A DNA stretch of 64,000 nucleotides from Xanthomonas cissicola. Its GTDB lineage: Bacteria; Pseudomonadota; Gammaproteobacteria; Xanthomonadales; Xanthomonadaceae. Position numbers and translations under genes: made by a program. This document shows, one piece after another, positions 20,142-28,187 of the stretch; positions within the stretch are counted from its first letter, which is position 1, and every line of letters begins with the position of its first letter. The notes under the pieces were generated by a model. That model was not told the origin of the DNA. It searched no databases and worked only from the letters and a program-made list of their open reading frames with translations. The stretch covers positions 20,702 to 84,701 of the forward strand of contig NZ_VZPL01000018.1 of assembly GCF_008801575.1 (NCBI RefSeq). Direction: 5' to 3'.

Positions 20142-20897
20142 ATGTCTCCGCTCCTGCTGATCTCACTGCTGCTGCAAGCCGCCTGCTGCGTCCACGTCGT
20201 GCGCAGCGGGCGGCCCTTGTACTGGATCTTCCTGCTACTGGCGTTTTCCCTGCTGGCGGTGCTGGTCTATGTGTGCGTGGCGGTCATCCCGGATCTGCGC
20301 AACCACCCCAACGCACGCCGCAGCCTCAAGCGCGTGCGCAGTACCCTGGACCCGCAGCGCGAACAGCGCGACGCCTCGCGCCGGCTGGATGTGGCCGACA
20401 CTCCGGAAAATCGCCGCCAGCTCGCAGAGACGTTGCTGGCGCGCGGCGATTACGCCCAGGCCGCCGAGCATTACCAGGGGGCCTTGCGTGGGCTCTATCG
20501 CGACGATCCGCACCTGATGCTCGGCCTGGCCAAGGCGCAGTTCGGGCTGGGCCAACCGCAGCAGACGCGGCAGACCCTGGATGCCTTGATCGCAGCCAAC
20601 CCCAGCTTCCGCTCGCATGACGGGCACCTGCTGTATGCACGCGCGGTCGAAGGCAGTGGCGACACCGACGCTGCGCTGCACGAGTACGACACGCTGGCCC
20701 AAGGCTATCCGGGCGAAGAAGCACGCGTGCGCTATGCACAACTGCTGCAGCGCATCGCACGCAATGACCAGGCCAGGGCGGTGTACGACCAGGTGCTGCG
20801 TCACGCCGCCGCCTCGCCCAAGCATTACCAGCGCGAGCAACGCGCCTGGGTCGACCTGGCGCGCAAGGGCCTGCGCGAACTGGATACCGGCGCCTGA
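20142..20897 (+). CDS. Membrane-anchored TPR protein
   Basis: The 251-residue protein begins with two hydrophobic segments (about residues 3-17 and 27-48). They are followed by a charged region and then TPR-like helical repeats (for example LAETLLARGDYAQAAEHYQG, about residues 90-240). TPR domains mediate protein-protein contacts, so it is probably an inner-membrane scaffold with a soluble repeat domain. A GGAAAGGA ribosome-binding site precedes the ATG. It follows accA after a GC-rich hairpin without a T-run. Specific function is not known to me. Confidence 0.8.
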   Translation: MSPLLLISLLLQAACCVHVVRSGRPLYWIFLLLAFSLLAVLVYVCVAVIPDLRNHPNARRSLKRVRSTLDPQREQRDASRRLDVADTPENRRQLAETLLARGDYAQAAEHYQGALRGLYRDDPHLMLGLAKAQFGLGQPQQTRQTLDALIAANPSFRSHDGHLLYARAVEGSGDTDAALHEYDTLAQGYPGEEARVRYAQLLQRIARNDQARAVYDQVLRHAAASPKHYQREQRAWVDLARKGLRELDTGA

Positions 20898-20989
20898 GAG
20901 CAGCCAACAAGGCGCCCGCGCAGCTGCAGGCCACATGCATTGAATCGTTCGGCAACAAATCGCTTGGCAACCTGATCAAGGCCATCACC

Positions 20990-21439
20990 GTGCAAAGGAA
21001 GCCCGAAATCGAGGCAGTTCTGAGAGCCGAGATCGATCATCTACTGGAGCAATCCACTCAGCGGTTTCGCAGCGGCGCCCTGGCCGAATCGCTCGCCCTG
21101 GGATTACAGGCCTGGGCGCTGATCCCCGAACCCAAAGCGAACTGGGACTATTACCCGCAAAGCCTGTCTGCAAGTTTCGTCAAGGATTACGCCGACCTGC
21201 ACGATCAGGAAAACGTGCATCGATGGCTCGAGGTGATGGCGCTGATGTACGACGACCCAGACCACACCGACCATCTTGTGCTGATGACCGAAGGCGAAGC
21301 GATGCTGCAGCTCGGAGATGAGGCACGCGCCTGTGCTGCCTTCGGCAAAATTTACGCGCTATACGGTAAGAAGGGATTTGCCGGACACCAGAAACGGTAT
21401 CTGGAGATGCTGCGCAAGCAACACCCGACAGGTGCATAA
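20990..21439 (+). CDS. Conserved TPR-like protein, possible immunity-type protein
   Basis: The 149-residue protein starts at a GTG (20990). It is soluble and helical, with WALIPEPKANWDYYPQSLSA followed by two TPR-like units (VHRWLEVMALMYDD and EGEAMLQLGDEARACAAFGK). From memory, proteins of this size with an 'LxPEPKxxWD' segment often occur beside polymorphic toxins, where they may be immunity proteins, but no toxin gene is visible here. That link is a weak inference. An isolated, vertically kept TPR protein is equally possible. Confidence 0.6.
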   Translation: MQRKPEIEAVLRAEIDHLLEQSTQRFRSGALAESLALGLQAWALIPEPKANWDYYPQSLSASFVKDYADLHDQENVHRWLEVMALMYDDPDHTDHLVLMTEGEAMLQLGDEARACAAFGKIYALYGKKGFAGHQKRYLEMLRKQHPTGA

Positions 21440-21645
21440 GCTCACATTCGCTCCAGCGCAGCCTCCAGGATTCATCAACCCTTGCCCGGCGCGCACATCT
21501 CGACGTCACTGGCCGTCCCAACGATAAGGCACCGCAGGCATTCGCGGCGGGATACCGGAAGGCCCCGCATTTTTTTCAGCAGTGGCAGCTCTGTCACCTG
21601 CGCGCCGAAACCGTCAGGCGTGCGCAGGTGCGGTGCGCAATGCGC

Positions 21646-22092
21646 TCAGAACGGCTTGGCCAGCACCAGCCAGATCACGCCGACCAGCAGGATCACCGGC
21701 ACTTCGTTGAACCAGCGCAATGCCCGACCGCTGGGCACTGCACGCCCCTGTTCGGCGCCTTTGACCCAGCGGCCGGCCACGATGTAATGCGCCAGGATCA
21801 ACGCAACCGCGAACAGCTTGGCGTGCAGCCAGCCGCCAGCGACCATCGTCGGGAAATCCGGAATGACCCGGTAGCCCTGCCATAGCACCGCGCCCAGCAG
21901 CAGCGCCAGACCAAGCATGCTGTGGCCGAATTTGTAGAGTCGCCGCCCCATCAACACCAGGCGCGCGCGCACCGCGGTGTCGCTGCCGGCTTCGGCGATG
22001 TTGACCAGAATGCGCGGCAGATAGAACACCGCGGCCATCCAGGCGATCACGAACAACAGATGGAAGGTCTTGATCCACAAATACAGGGTCAT
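21646..22092 (-). CDS. hemJ: HemJ/UPF0093 family membrane protein, probable protoporphyrinogen oxidase
   Basis: HemJ oxidises protoporphyrinogen IX in heme synthesis in many bacteria that lack HemG and HemY. The 148-residue protein has four predicted membrane helices and the family features: KTFHLLFVIAWMAAVFYLPR with the conserved His near residue 11, RRLYKFGHSMLGLALLLG, and GGWLHAKLFAV with the conserved Lys. It ends on WLVLAKPF. The assignment to the family is firm. The enzymatic role rests on family knowledge. It is transcribed divergently from the methyltransferase gene. Confidence 0.87.
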   Translation of the reverse strand: MTLYLWIKTFHLLFVIAWMAAVFYLPRILVNIAEAGSDTAVRARLVLMGRRLYKFGHSMLGLALLLGAVLWQGYRVIPDFPTMVAGGWLHAKLFAVALILAHYIVAGRWVKGAEQGRAVPSGRALRWFNEVPVILLVGVIWLVLAKPF

Positions 22093-22166
22093 GCGCTGGC
22101 TCCGCTGGCTCGCGTAGGATGGCCCGCATTTTCACCTATCCGCGCACGCGAAAGCAGCCGACGTCC

Positions 22167-22769
22167 ATGCAGCAGTCCGACCCCAAACACTACGACGCCC
22201 ACTATTTCCGCCGCTGGTATCGCGATGCCGGCCTTGCCGACCCCGCACGCCTGCGACGCAAGGTCGCACTCGCCGTGACCCAGGCCGAGTACTACCTGGA
22301 ACGGCCGATCCGCAGCGTGCTCGACGTCGGCTGCGGCGAAGCCGCGTGGCGCGCGCCGTTGCTGGCGTTGCGGCCGAAGCTGAGTTATCTGGGTTTCGAC
22401 AGCAGCGCCTATGCGGTGCAGCGCTATGGCCGCAGCCGCCAGATCCACCCCGCCCGCTTCGGCGATTTCGCCTGGCTGCGCCCGTGCGCGCCGGTGGACT
22501 TGCTGATCTGCTCGGACGTACTGCATTACGTGCCCACCCGCGAATTCAATCAGGGCCTGCCCGGATTGGCCGAGATGTGCGCAGGCGTGGCGTTCCTGGA
22601 AGCCTTCGCCGAAGAAGATGCGTTCGAGGGCGATCACGACGGCTTCCAGGCGCGACCGGCGCGCTGGTATCGCAAACGCTTCGCCAGCGTGGGCTTCGCT
22701 GCGCTGGGGTCGCACTGCTGGCTGTCGCCGCAGCTGGCTGACCAGGCATCGGCGCTGGAGCGCGGCTGA
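22167..22769 (+). CDS. Class I SAM-dependent methyltransferase
   Basis: The 200-residue protein has the SAM-binding motif I SVLDVGCGEAAWR, motif II around YLGFDSSAYAVQRYG, and a motif IV-like LLICSDVLHYVP. It has no membrane segment. The substrate cannot be read from the sequence. The ATG at 22167 is preferred; an in-frame ATG at 22119 would add a basic, unconserved 16-residue leader overlapping the hemJ promoter region. Confidence 0.85.
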   Translation: MQQSDPKHYDAHYFRRWYRDAGLADPARLRRKVALAVTQAEYYLERPIRSVLDVGCGEAAWRAPLLALRPKLSYLGFDSSAYAVQRYGRSRQIHPARFGDFAWLRPCAPVDLLICSDVLHYVPTREFNQGLPGLAEMCAGVAFLEAFAEEDAFEGDHDGFQARPARWYRKRFASVGFAALGSHCWLSPQLADQASALERG

Positions 22770-23105
22770 CCGGGAGGTGGTTGCCAACGAGCATCGCATC
22801 CGGTCACCGCGTCGCCTGGACAGAAGAACGGTTGGGTGGCTCCACCTCCATTGCTGGGTCGAGGGACGTCGCCCAGCGTCTTCACCCCCGCTCCGGGCCG
22901 CTGCCCACATGAGCTGCGCTGGCGTTCCAGAGGCACGCATCCGAAGTGGGCAAATCCTGTCGTCGCGCCTGGCAGGCGAGCCGGTTTCTCGTTTAGAGAC
23001 GGCGGCCACCACGCCGTGACAGCTCAACTGTTCGCAGCCCCATTAAGGTGCAAATGCGCCAAAACCGGTATGCTGCGCGGCAGCAAAACCGCACGGATGG
23101 GTGGA
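22770..23105. other. 336-bp gap between the methyltransferase gene and phaZ
   Basis: ORFs here are short and conflict with one another, and none looks like a protein family. The gap presumably holds the phaZ promoter. I see no clear sigma-70 hexamers or terminator. Confidence 0.5.
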
Positions 23106-24413
23106 ATGCTTTATCAACTGCATGAGCTGACCCGCAATCTGCTAGCCCCCTGGGTGCATCAGGCCCAGGCGAACGCCAAGATGTTTTCCGACCCGGACAG
23201 CCTGTGGGCATCGCTCCCGGGCGCCGAGCGCATGGCCGCCAGCAACGAGCTGTTCCACCGTCTGGGCAAGGAATACGAAAAGCCGGCCTGGGCGCTCGAC
23301 GATGTCGAGGTCGATGGTCATTCGCTGCCGATCATCGAACGCGAAGTGCTGAGCAAGCCGTTTTGCCGGTTGCTGCGCTTCAAGCGTTTCAGCGACCACG
23401 TCGAACTGATCGGCAAGATGAAGGAGCAGCCCGCCGTGCTCGTGGTTGCGCCGTTGTCCGGCCACCACGCCACGTTGCTGCGCGACACCGTGCGCACCCT
23501 GCTGCGCAACCACAAGGTCTATGTGACCGATTGGGTGGATGCGCGCATGGTGCCGCTGGAAGCCGGCGCGTTCCGGCTCGAGGATTACATCACCTACATC
23601 CAGGAGTTCATCCGCCATATCGGCGCCGAACGCCTGCATGTGGTGAGCGTGTGCCAGCCCACCGTGCCGGTGCTGGCGGCCGTGTCGCTGATGGCCAGCA
23701 ACGACGAGCCCACGCCGCGCTCGCTGGTGATGATGGGCGGGCCGATCGATGCGCGTCGTAGCCCCACCCAGGTCAATAACCTGGCCACGGAAAACGGCAT
23801 CGAGTGGTTCCAGAACAACCTGATCCACACCGTGCCGTTCCCGTATCCGGGCCATGGCCGGCAGGTGTATCCGGGCTTTCTGCAACACGCCGGCTTCCTG
23901 TCGATGAACCCGAACCGGCATGTGATGTCGCACTGGGATTTCTACACCGATCTGGTCAAGGGCGATCTGCAGGATGCGCAGGCGCATCGGCAGTTCTACG
24001 ACGAATACAACGCTGTGCTCGACATGCCGGCCGAGTATTACCTGGACACCATTCGCGTGGTGTTTCAGGAGTTTCTGCTGCCGCAGGGCAAGTGGAAAGT
24101 GGACGGCCAGCTGGTCAAGCCATCGGCGATCCGCAAGACCGCGTTGCTGAGCATCGAAGGCGAACTTGACGACATCGCCGGCCTCGGCCAGACCGAGGCG
24201 GTGCACGATCTGTGCACCGGCATCGACGCGGCGCACCGTCGTCATCTGGTCGTTGAAGGCGCCGGTCACTACGGCATTTTCAGCGGCCGCCGCTGGCGCG
24301 AGGTGGTGTATCCGCAGGTCCGCGAATTCATCGCGCGCTACGATGCGGATCCGGTCGGCAGCCGCGACCTGGCCACCGTGACCCCGATCCGCAAACGCGG
24401 CAAACGCGCCTGA
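23106..24413 (+). CDS. phaZ: Intracellular polyhydroxyalkanoate depolymerase
   Basis: PhaZ hydrolyses stored polyhydroxybutyrate granules. From the ATG at 23106 (MLYQLHELTRNLLAPWVHQA) the protein has 435 residues, usual for the intracellular PhaZ family. It has an alpha/beta-hydrolase fold with the nucleophile in VVSVCQPTVPVLA; in this family a Cys replaces Ser in the lipase-like box. The catalytic-acid region is EGELDDIAGLGQT and the C-terminal His is in VEGAGHYGIFSGRRWR. The upstream in-frame stretch from 22836 lacks homology. No PHA synthase gene is in the window. A strong terminator follows. Confidence 0.9.
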   Translation: MLYQLHELTRNLLAPWVHQAQANAKMFSDPDSLWASLPGAERMAASNELFHRLGKEYEKPAWALDDVEVDGHSLPIIEREVLSKPFCRLLRFKRFSDHVELIGKMKEQPAVLVVAPLSGHHATLLRDTVRTLLRNHKVYVTDWVDARMVPLEAGAFRLEDYITYIQEFIRHIGAERLHVVSVCQPTVPVLAAVSLMASNDEPTPRSLVMMGGPIDARRSPTQVNNLATENGIEWFQNNLIHTVPFPYPGHGRQVYPGFLQHAGFLSMNPNRHVMSHWDFYTDLVKGDLQDAQAHRQFYDEYNAVLDMPAEYYLDTIRVVFQEFLLPQGKWKVDGQLVKPSAIRKTALLSIEGELDDIAGLGQTEAVHDLCTGIDAAHRRHLVVEGAGHYGIFSGRRWREVVYPQVREFIARYDADPVGSRDLATVTPIRKRGKRA

Positions 24414-24423
24414 GTTACCCAAG

Positions 24424-24450
24424 AAAATCCCCGGCAATGCCGGGGATTTT
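24424..24450 (+). terminator. Terminator after phaZ, probably bidirectional
   Basis: AAAATCCCCGGCA and TGCCGGGGATTTT are perfect complements separated by one base. They give a GC-rich hairpin flanked by A and T runs on both strands. It lies between the convergent phaZ and DUF1700 genes and can serve both. Confidence 0.85.
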
Positions 24451-24537
24451 CATCTCGGTCTGCCTGCAGCCGCCAGAGCGGTCATGCCAGCGAGCAAGCA
24501 CCACCACCCTGCGCATACCGACATCTCGGAAGGCGCA

Positions 24538-25455
24538 TCACGCCGCCGCCTCTCCGCCCTTGACCAGCAGCTGCTTGGCGAACATGCCGTGCAACGTGCC
24601 GAACGCGCGCGCCAGATGCAGCGTAACGAACAACAACAGCACGCCCACCACGCACAACGGCAGCGTCAGCCAGGCGCTGGTGATGTCCACCCCATCCCAG
24701 GTCAGCACTGCGACGTTGTCGAACAACACCGCGATCGGTGAAGCGGCCAGGCCCAACGACAGCGACAGCAGCGTGCAAAACACGGTGAAATAGAGAATGC
24801 CCAGCGGCAGCATCAGCAGGAAGTACAGCATCGTGCTCCAGGTACGCGCGTCGGTGAACATCGCGCCGATGCGCTGCAGCCAACCGCCCTGCAGGCCCGG
24901 GTGTTGCGGGCGACGCGGCATGCGCACGCCAAGCAGCGTTTCGACCACGCGGCCCTCCACCAGCGACAACACCCGCACCGAGCCGAAGAACAACACCAGC
25001 AGCGGCACGCCGATGATCAGGATCAACATCCCCACCGACAGGCTGGCGCCGGTCACGACCCAGGTGAAATAGAACACCCCGGTAAGCAGCGACAGCAACA
25101 TGTAGAACAATGCGCCATAGGTGCGCGGGTCGGCGGCCACGCCGAAGAACGTGCCGATCCACGATGCCCGCTTCGGTGGCACCGGGGGGCGCAGCGCGCG
25201 TGCCACGGTCACTTCGGTTTCGCGGTAGATCTCCGCCACTTCCTCCGGCGCACCGTAGCTGCTGGCCACGCCGGCAATGACCTCGGCCTCGCTCTTGCCT
25301 TTCTGTTCTGCCAGCTCGGAACGCAGATAGTCTTCGGCGTCGTAAAGCGCGTCCTGGATCATTGCCGGATCTGCCCCGGCCAGCGCCTGGCGCAGCTGCA
25401 GCAGGTAATCGCCAATGGTGGTCGGCAACGGACGTGCCTGTGCAATCTTGTTCAT
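24538..25455 (-). CDS. DUF1700-type membrane protein with sensor-like domain
   Basis: The 305-residue protein has a soluble N-terminal helical part (about 1-90, with DYLLQLRQALAGADPAMIQD and SSYGAPEEVAEIYRE, as in DUF1700/HAAS proteins). About six membrane segments follow in two repeated halves, each with an ADPRTYGALFYM or TDARTWSTMLYF motif. Such proteins are commonly paired with PadR regulators. Here its start overlaps the PadR stop by 4 bp. It probably responds to or adjusts the membrane, but no enzymatic motif is seen. Confidence 0.8.
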   Translation of the reverse strand: MNKIAQARPLPTTIGDYLLQLRQALAGADPAMIQDALYDAEDYLRSELAEQKGKSEAEVIAGVASSYGAPEEVAEIYRETEVTVARALRPPVPPKRASWIGTFFGVAADPRTYGALFYMLLSLLTGVFYFTWVVTGASLSVGMLILIIGVPLLVLFFGSVRVLSLVEGRVVETLLGVRMPRRPQHPGLQGGWLQRIGAMFTDARTWSTMLYFLLMLPLGILYFTVFCTLLSLSLGLAASPIAVLFDNVAVLTWDGVDITSAWLTLPLCVVGVLLLFVTLHLARAFGTLHGMFAKQLLVKGGEAAA

Positions 25456-25814
25456 GAGTGGTTCCCCTCCAGCACTGAATCAACAGAATCTCGGGTGGCA
25501 CGCCAGGCGGCGGTCCAGTCGCGCAGGCAGTCACGCCCGCTCTCGGTGATGCGGTAATACCGCCGCGGCGGCCCGGAGGCCGAGGGCTCGACATGGCTCT
25601 CTAGCAATCCGGCCCCTTCCAGATTGCGCAGCACCGGGTACAGGGCGCTTTGCTTGCCGCTGAGCACGCCTTCCAGACGCTCGAGCCGCTTGGCGATGAG
25701 GTAGCCGTACAGCGGTGCATCGGCCTGCGCCAGGACGGCCAGCAAGGCCAGCGACACCGTGCCCGCGCTCAGTTCCTTCTGAAATTTGCGTAGGTGGACA
25801 TCCGCCTCGCTCAT
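25452..25814 (-). CDS. PadR family transcriptional regulator
   Basis: The 120-residue protein has a PadR winged-helix domain: ELSAGTVSLALLAVLAQADA, PLYGYLIAKRLERLEG, LYPVLRNLEGAGLLESH and the wing region PPRRYYRITESGRDCL. PadR proteins usually repress their own operon and are released by a ligand or partner. It is co-transcribed with the DUF1700 membrane protein downstream. An 8-bp inverted repeat lies 12 bp before its ATG and is a candidate operator. Confidence 0.92.
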   Translation of the reverse strand: MSEADVHLRKFQKELSAGTVSLALLAVLAQADAPLYGYLIAKRLERLEGVLSGKQSALYPVLRNLEGAGLLESHVEPSASGPPRRYYRITESGRDCLRDWTAAWRATRDSVDSVLEGNHS

Positions 25815-25825
25815 CGGCCATCTCC

Positions 25826-25859
25826 GCTAGGTTGAAGATGATGCTATGTAGAACCTAGC
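25826..25859. promoter_or_regulatory. Inverted repeat, candidate PadR operator
   Basis: GCTAGGTT (25826-25833) and AACCTAGC (25852-25859) are perfect 8-bp complements with an 18-bp spacer containing GATGATGCTATGTAG. The element lies directly upstream of the padR-type gene on the minus strand and overlaps its probable promoter. Autoregulation is usual for PadR proteins, but binding here is inferred. Confidence 0.5.
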
Positions 25860-25891
25860 TATAGTGAATGTGCCGGTAGTCATGGACGGGC

Positions 25892-26045
25892 ATTGGGGAG
25901 TCGGGATTGGGGATTCGCGATTCGCGAAAGCAAAAACAAAGGCGTGGTCGCGAGCTTGCTTGAGTCATTGTCAGCATCGCAGCGAGCTCCACCGCAGGAC
26001 GCAGCGCCGCCGTTGCGAATCCCCAATGCCGAGTCCCGACTCCCC
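25892..26045 (+). repeat. Inverted heptamer-repeat pair upstream of the porin gene
   Basis: Units ATTGGGGAGTCGGGATTGGG and following (25892-25917) face the inverted set around GAATCCCCAATGCCGAGTCC (26016-26045), about 100 bp apart. Together with the operator-like repeat this accounts for most of the 379-bp gap 25815-26193, in which I see no gene. Confidence 0.75.
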
Positions 26046-26193
26046 GCCCACTAGCGCCCGCCTGCGTCAACCCAGTGCGTTCATGAGCTTAGAACCTTTG
26101 GGTTACTGCCTTTCTGGCACGGCTTTACTACAGTCGGTATCCCCCCTGCCGATACCTTTCGCCTAGGGGTTTTCACTTTCGACGGGGAACACG

Positions 26194-27747
26194 ATGCAAA
26201 TGACACGCTTGGCGCAGCCGGCCATGGCTGATACTTCCTTTGGTGCCACGCGGCGCCTGTGCCTTGCGATCGGGTTGGCGTTGCCGGGCCTTGCCCTGGC
26301 GCAGGTGCAGCCGGCGCCGACCAATGCCGAGCAGGCCGTCGCCGAGCCGGCGAAAGCGCCGGTCACCGTTGCACCGGCAACCGCCAAGGGCTATCCGCTC
26401 GAAGCGCAGGGGTGGGGCGCCAAACAAGGCGGCAACATGTGGCAGGTGCGCTGGGCCGAAGACTGGTCGTACCTGAAGGATCCGTCCAAGCGCAAGAGTC
26501 CGTTCGATCCGCTCAAGTACATCCCGCTCAACGACGACGGCGATGTGTATGTGTCGCTCAGCAACGAGTTGCGCGTGCGCAGCAATACCATCACCAATCC
26601 GGGCCTGATTCCCGGCAGCCACTCGCAGCAGCAGTATCTGCTGCGCGCCTTCTTCGGTGCGGACTTCCATGTGGGCGAGCACTTCCGTCTGTACACGGAA
26701 TTGGCGCATGGCAGCCTGGACGGGCGCAACGAGGGGACCAAGACCGGCACACAGGAAAACAACGCGATCCTGCAGCAGGTGTTCTTCGACGTGAAAGGCC
26801 GTATCGGCAGCGCCGACACCGGCCTGCGCGTCGGACGTCAGGTGTTCGTCGATGGCCCGACCACGCTGATGGCGCTGCGCGACAACACCGATATCTTCGT
26901 GACCTTCAACGGCGCGCGCGCCTGGGCAGTCGGCGACAGGACGCGTGTTGACCTGTTCGATTTCAATTTCAACATCGATGGCACCGAAGGCCTCGGCGAT
27001 GATCGCATCGACCGCTCGCGGCACTTTCGCGGCGTGGTCGGTGGCTACCGCCTGGCGACGGCCAAACCGATGTACCTGGAGCCGTTCTTCTATCAGTTCC
27101 GCAACGACAACCAGGTGTGGGGCCGTCAGACCGCAGAAGAAAACCGCAATTACTACGGTCTGCGCCTGTGGGGCAACGTGGGCAAGCTGCGCACCGATTC
27201 GTTCGTGACCGTGCAGCGCGGCAGCTTCGGCGGACGCGACCTGCGCGCCTACATGGCCAGTACCTCCAACGCCTGGTCGCTGAGCGAATCGGGCTGGAAG
27301 CCGCGCCTGGGCTTCCATAGCGAAATCGCTTCCGGTGGCGGCGGCACCTCCGGCACCGGCACGCTGCGCAACAACAACTTCTTGTACGGCAACACGATCT
27401 ACTTCAGCTGGGCCACGTTCTTCGGCCCGGTGAACCTGGTCACTGCCGCACCGACGTTGACGTTCTCGCCGACCTCCAAGCTCACCGTGAACCTGGAGTG
27501 GGAAACGCTGTGGCGCCAGACCACCAGCGATGCGATCTACAACAACCAGGCGCGCGCCTACGCACGCACTCAGAACACCGGCGAGCGCCGCATCGGCACC
27601 ATGCCGCGCATCAACGCCACCTGGAACATCGACCCGAACTGGTCGGTGACCTTCCGCGCCGAACATCTGATGGCCGGGCCGGCGTTGGAGAAGGCCGGCT
27701 ACGGCGATTCGACCTTCGTGATGGGCTGGTTGAACTTCCGCTTCTGA
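26194..27747 (+). CDS. Outer-membrane porin of the alginate-export (AlgE-like) family
   Basis: The 517-residue protein has an N-terminal signal peptide (to about residue 36, LALPGLALA). A region with WQVRWAEDWSYLKDP and KYIPLNDDGDVYVSLSNELR follows, as in alginate-export-type beta-barrels, and then many amphipathic strands. It ends FVMGWLNFRF with terminal Phe, the outer-membrane sorting signal. It is about as long as AlgE, but no alginate synthesis gene is near. The substrate is therefore unknown; related proteins in other bacteria are predicted general or sugar-acid porins. A hairpin follows the stop. Confidence 0.82.
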   Translation: MQMTRLAQPAMADTSFGATRRLCLAIGLALPGLALAQVQPAPTNAEQAVAEPAKAPVTVAPATAKGYPLEAQGWGAKQGGNMWQVRWAEDWSYLKDPSKRKSPFDPLKYIPLNDDGDVYVSLSNELRVRSNTITNPGLIPGSHSQQQYLLRAFFGADFHVGEHFRLYTELAHGSLDGRNEGTKTGTQENNAILQQVFFDVKGRIGSADTGLRVGRQVFVDGPTTLMALRDNTDIFVTFNGARAWAVGDRTRVDLFDFNFNIDGTEGLGDDRIDRSRHFRGVVGGYRLATAKPMYLEPFFYQFRNDNQVWGRQTAEENRNYYGLRLWGNVGKLRTDSFVTVQRGSFGGRDLRAYMASTSNAWSLSESGWKPRLGFHSEIASGGGGTSGTGTLRNNNFLYGNTIYFSWATFFGPVNLVTAAPTLTFSPTSKLTVNLEWETLWRQTTSDAIYNNQARAYARTQNTGERRIGTMPRINATWNIDPNWSVTFRAEHLMAGPALEKAGYGDSTFVMGWLNFRF

Positions 27748-27800
27748 ACACAGCGGTTGGGTGCGCTGTCCATCTCCAACATACAGTGGCGCCATCACGT

Positions 27801-27833
27801 GCCGCGTCCCGCAAGGACGCGGCATGTCGTTTT
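27801..27833 (+). terminator. Terminator after the porin gene
   Basis: A 9-bp stem GCCGCGTCC / GGACGCGGC with a 4-base loop is followed, after six bases, by a run of T residues (27830-27833). Confidence 0.65.
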
Positions 27834-28187
27834 TACGTGCAGCATGCCGATGACAGCGAACAAGGCCGCATGCGTCATGCGGCGGGAGACAGCGACGCGC
27901 GCAGTGCATCACGGCCTTGAGTCGTCCTGACCTCCGGCCGCTTCAGTCAGCCAACCCACCCCTGCGCAGATGCCAGGCAGGCATGGCCGTTGGTTCGCAT
28001 CGGCCATGCCACGCACGGTGATGCATGCGCGCCTCCAAGCTCACCTGGCGACTGCTCGCCCGGCGTTGACGGCTGTCCGCCAGTGGTCGTCAGGCAGCTG
28101 CTGCGGATACCAGCAGTGCGCATGCAAGCGTAGACCGCCTGCACCAGTCTTGCGACCTGTGCCTGGCAGTGCAGAAGGCGGCTTGTT
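27834..28187. other. Gene-free stretch between the convergent porin and 458-aa protein genes
   Basis: Short ORFs occur in several frames, but none has a convincing start, domain or codon pattern. No repeat of the heptamer family was seen. Confidence 0.5.
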
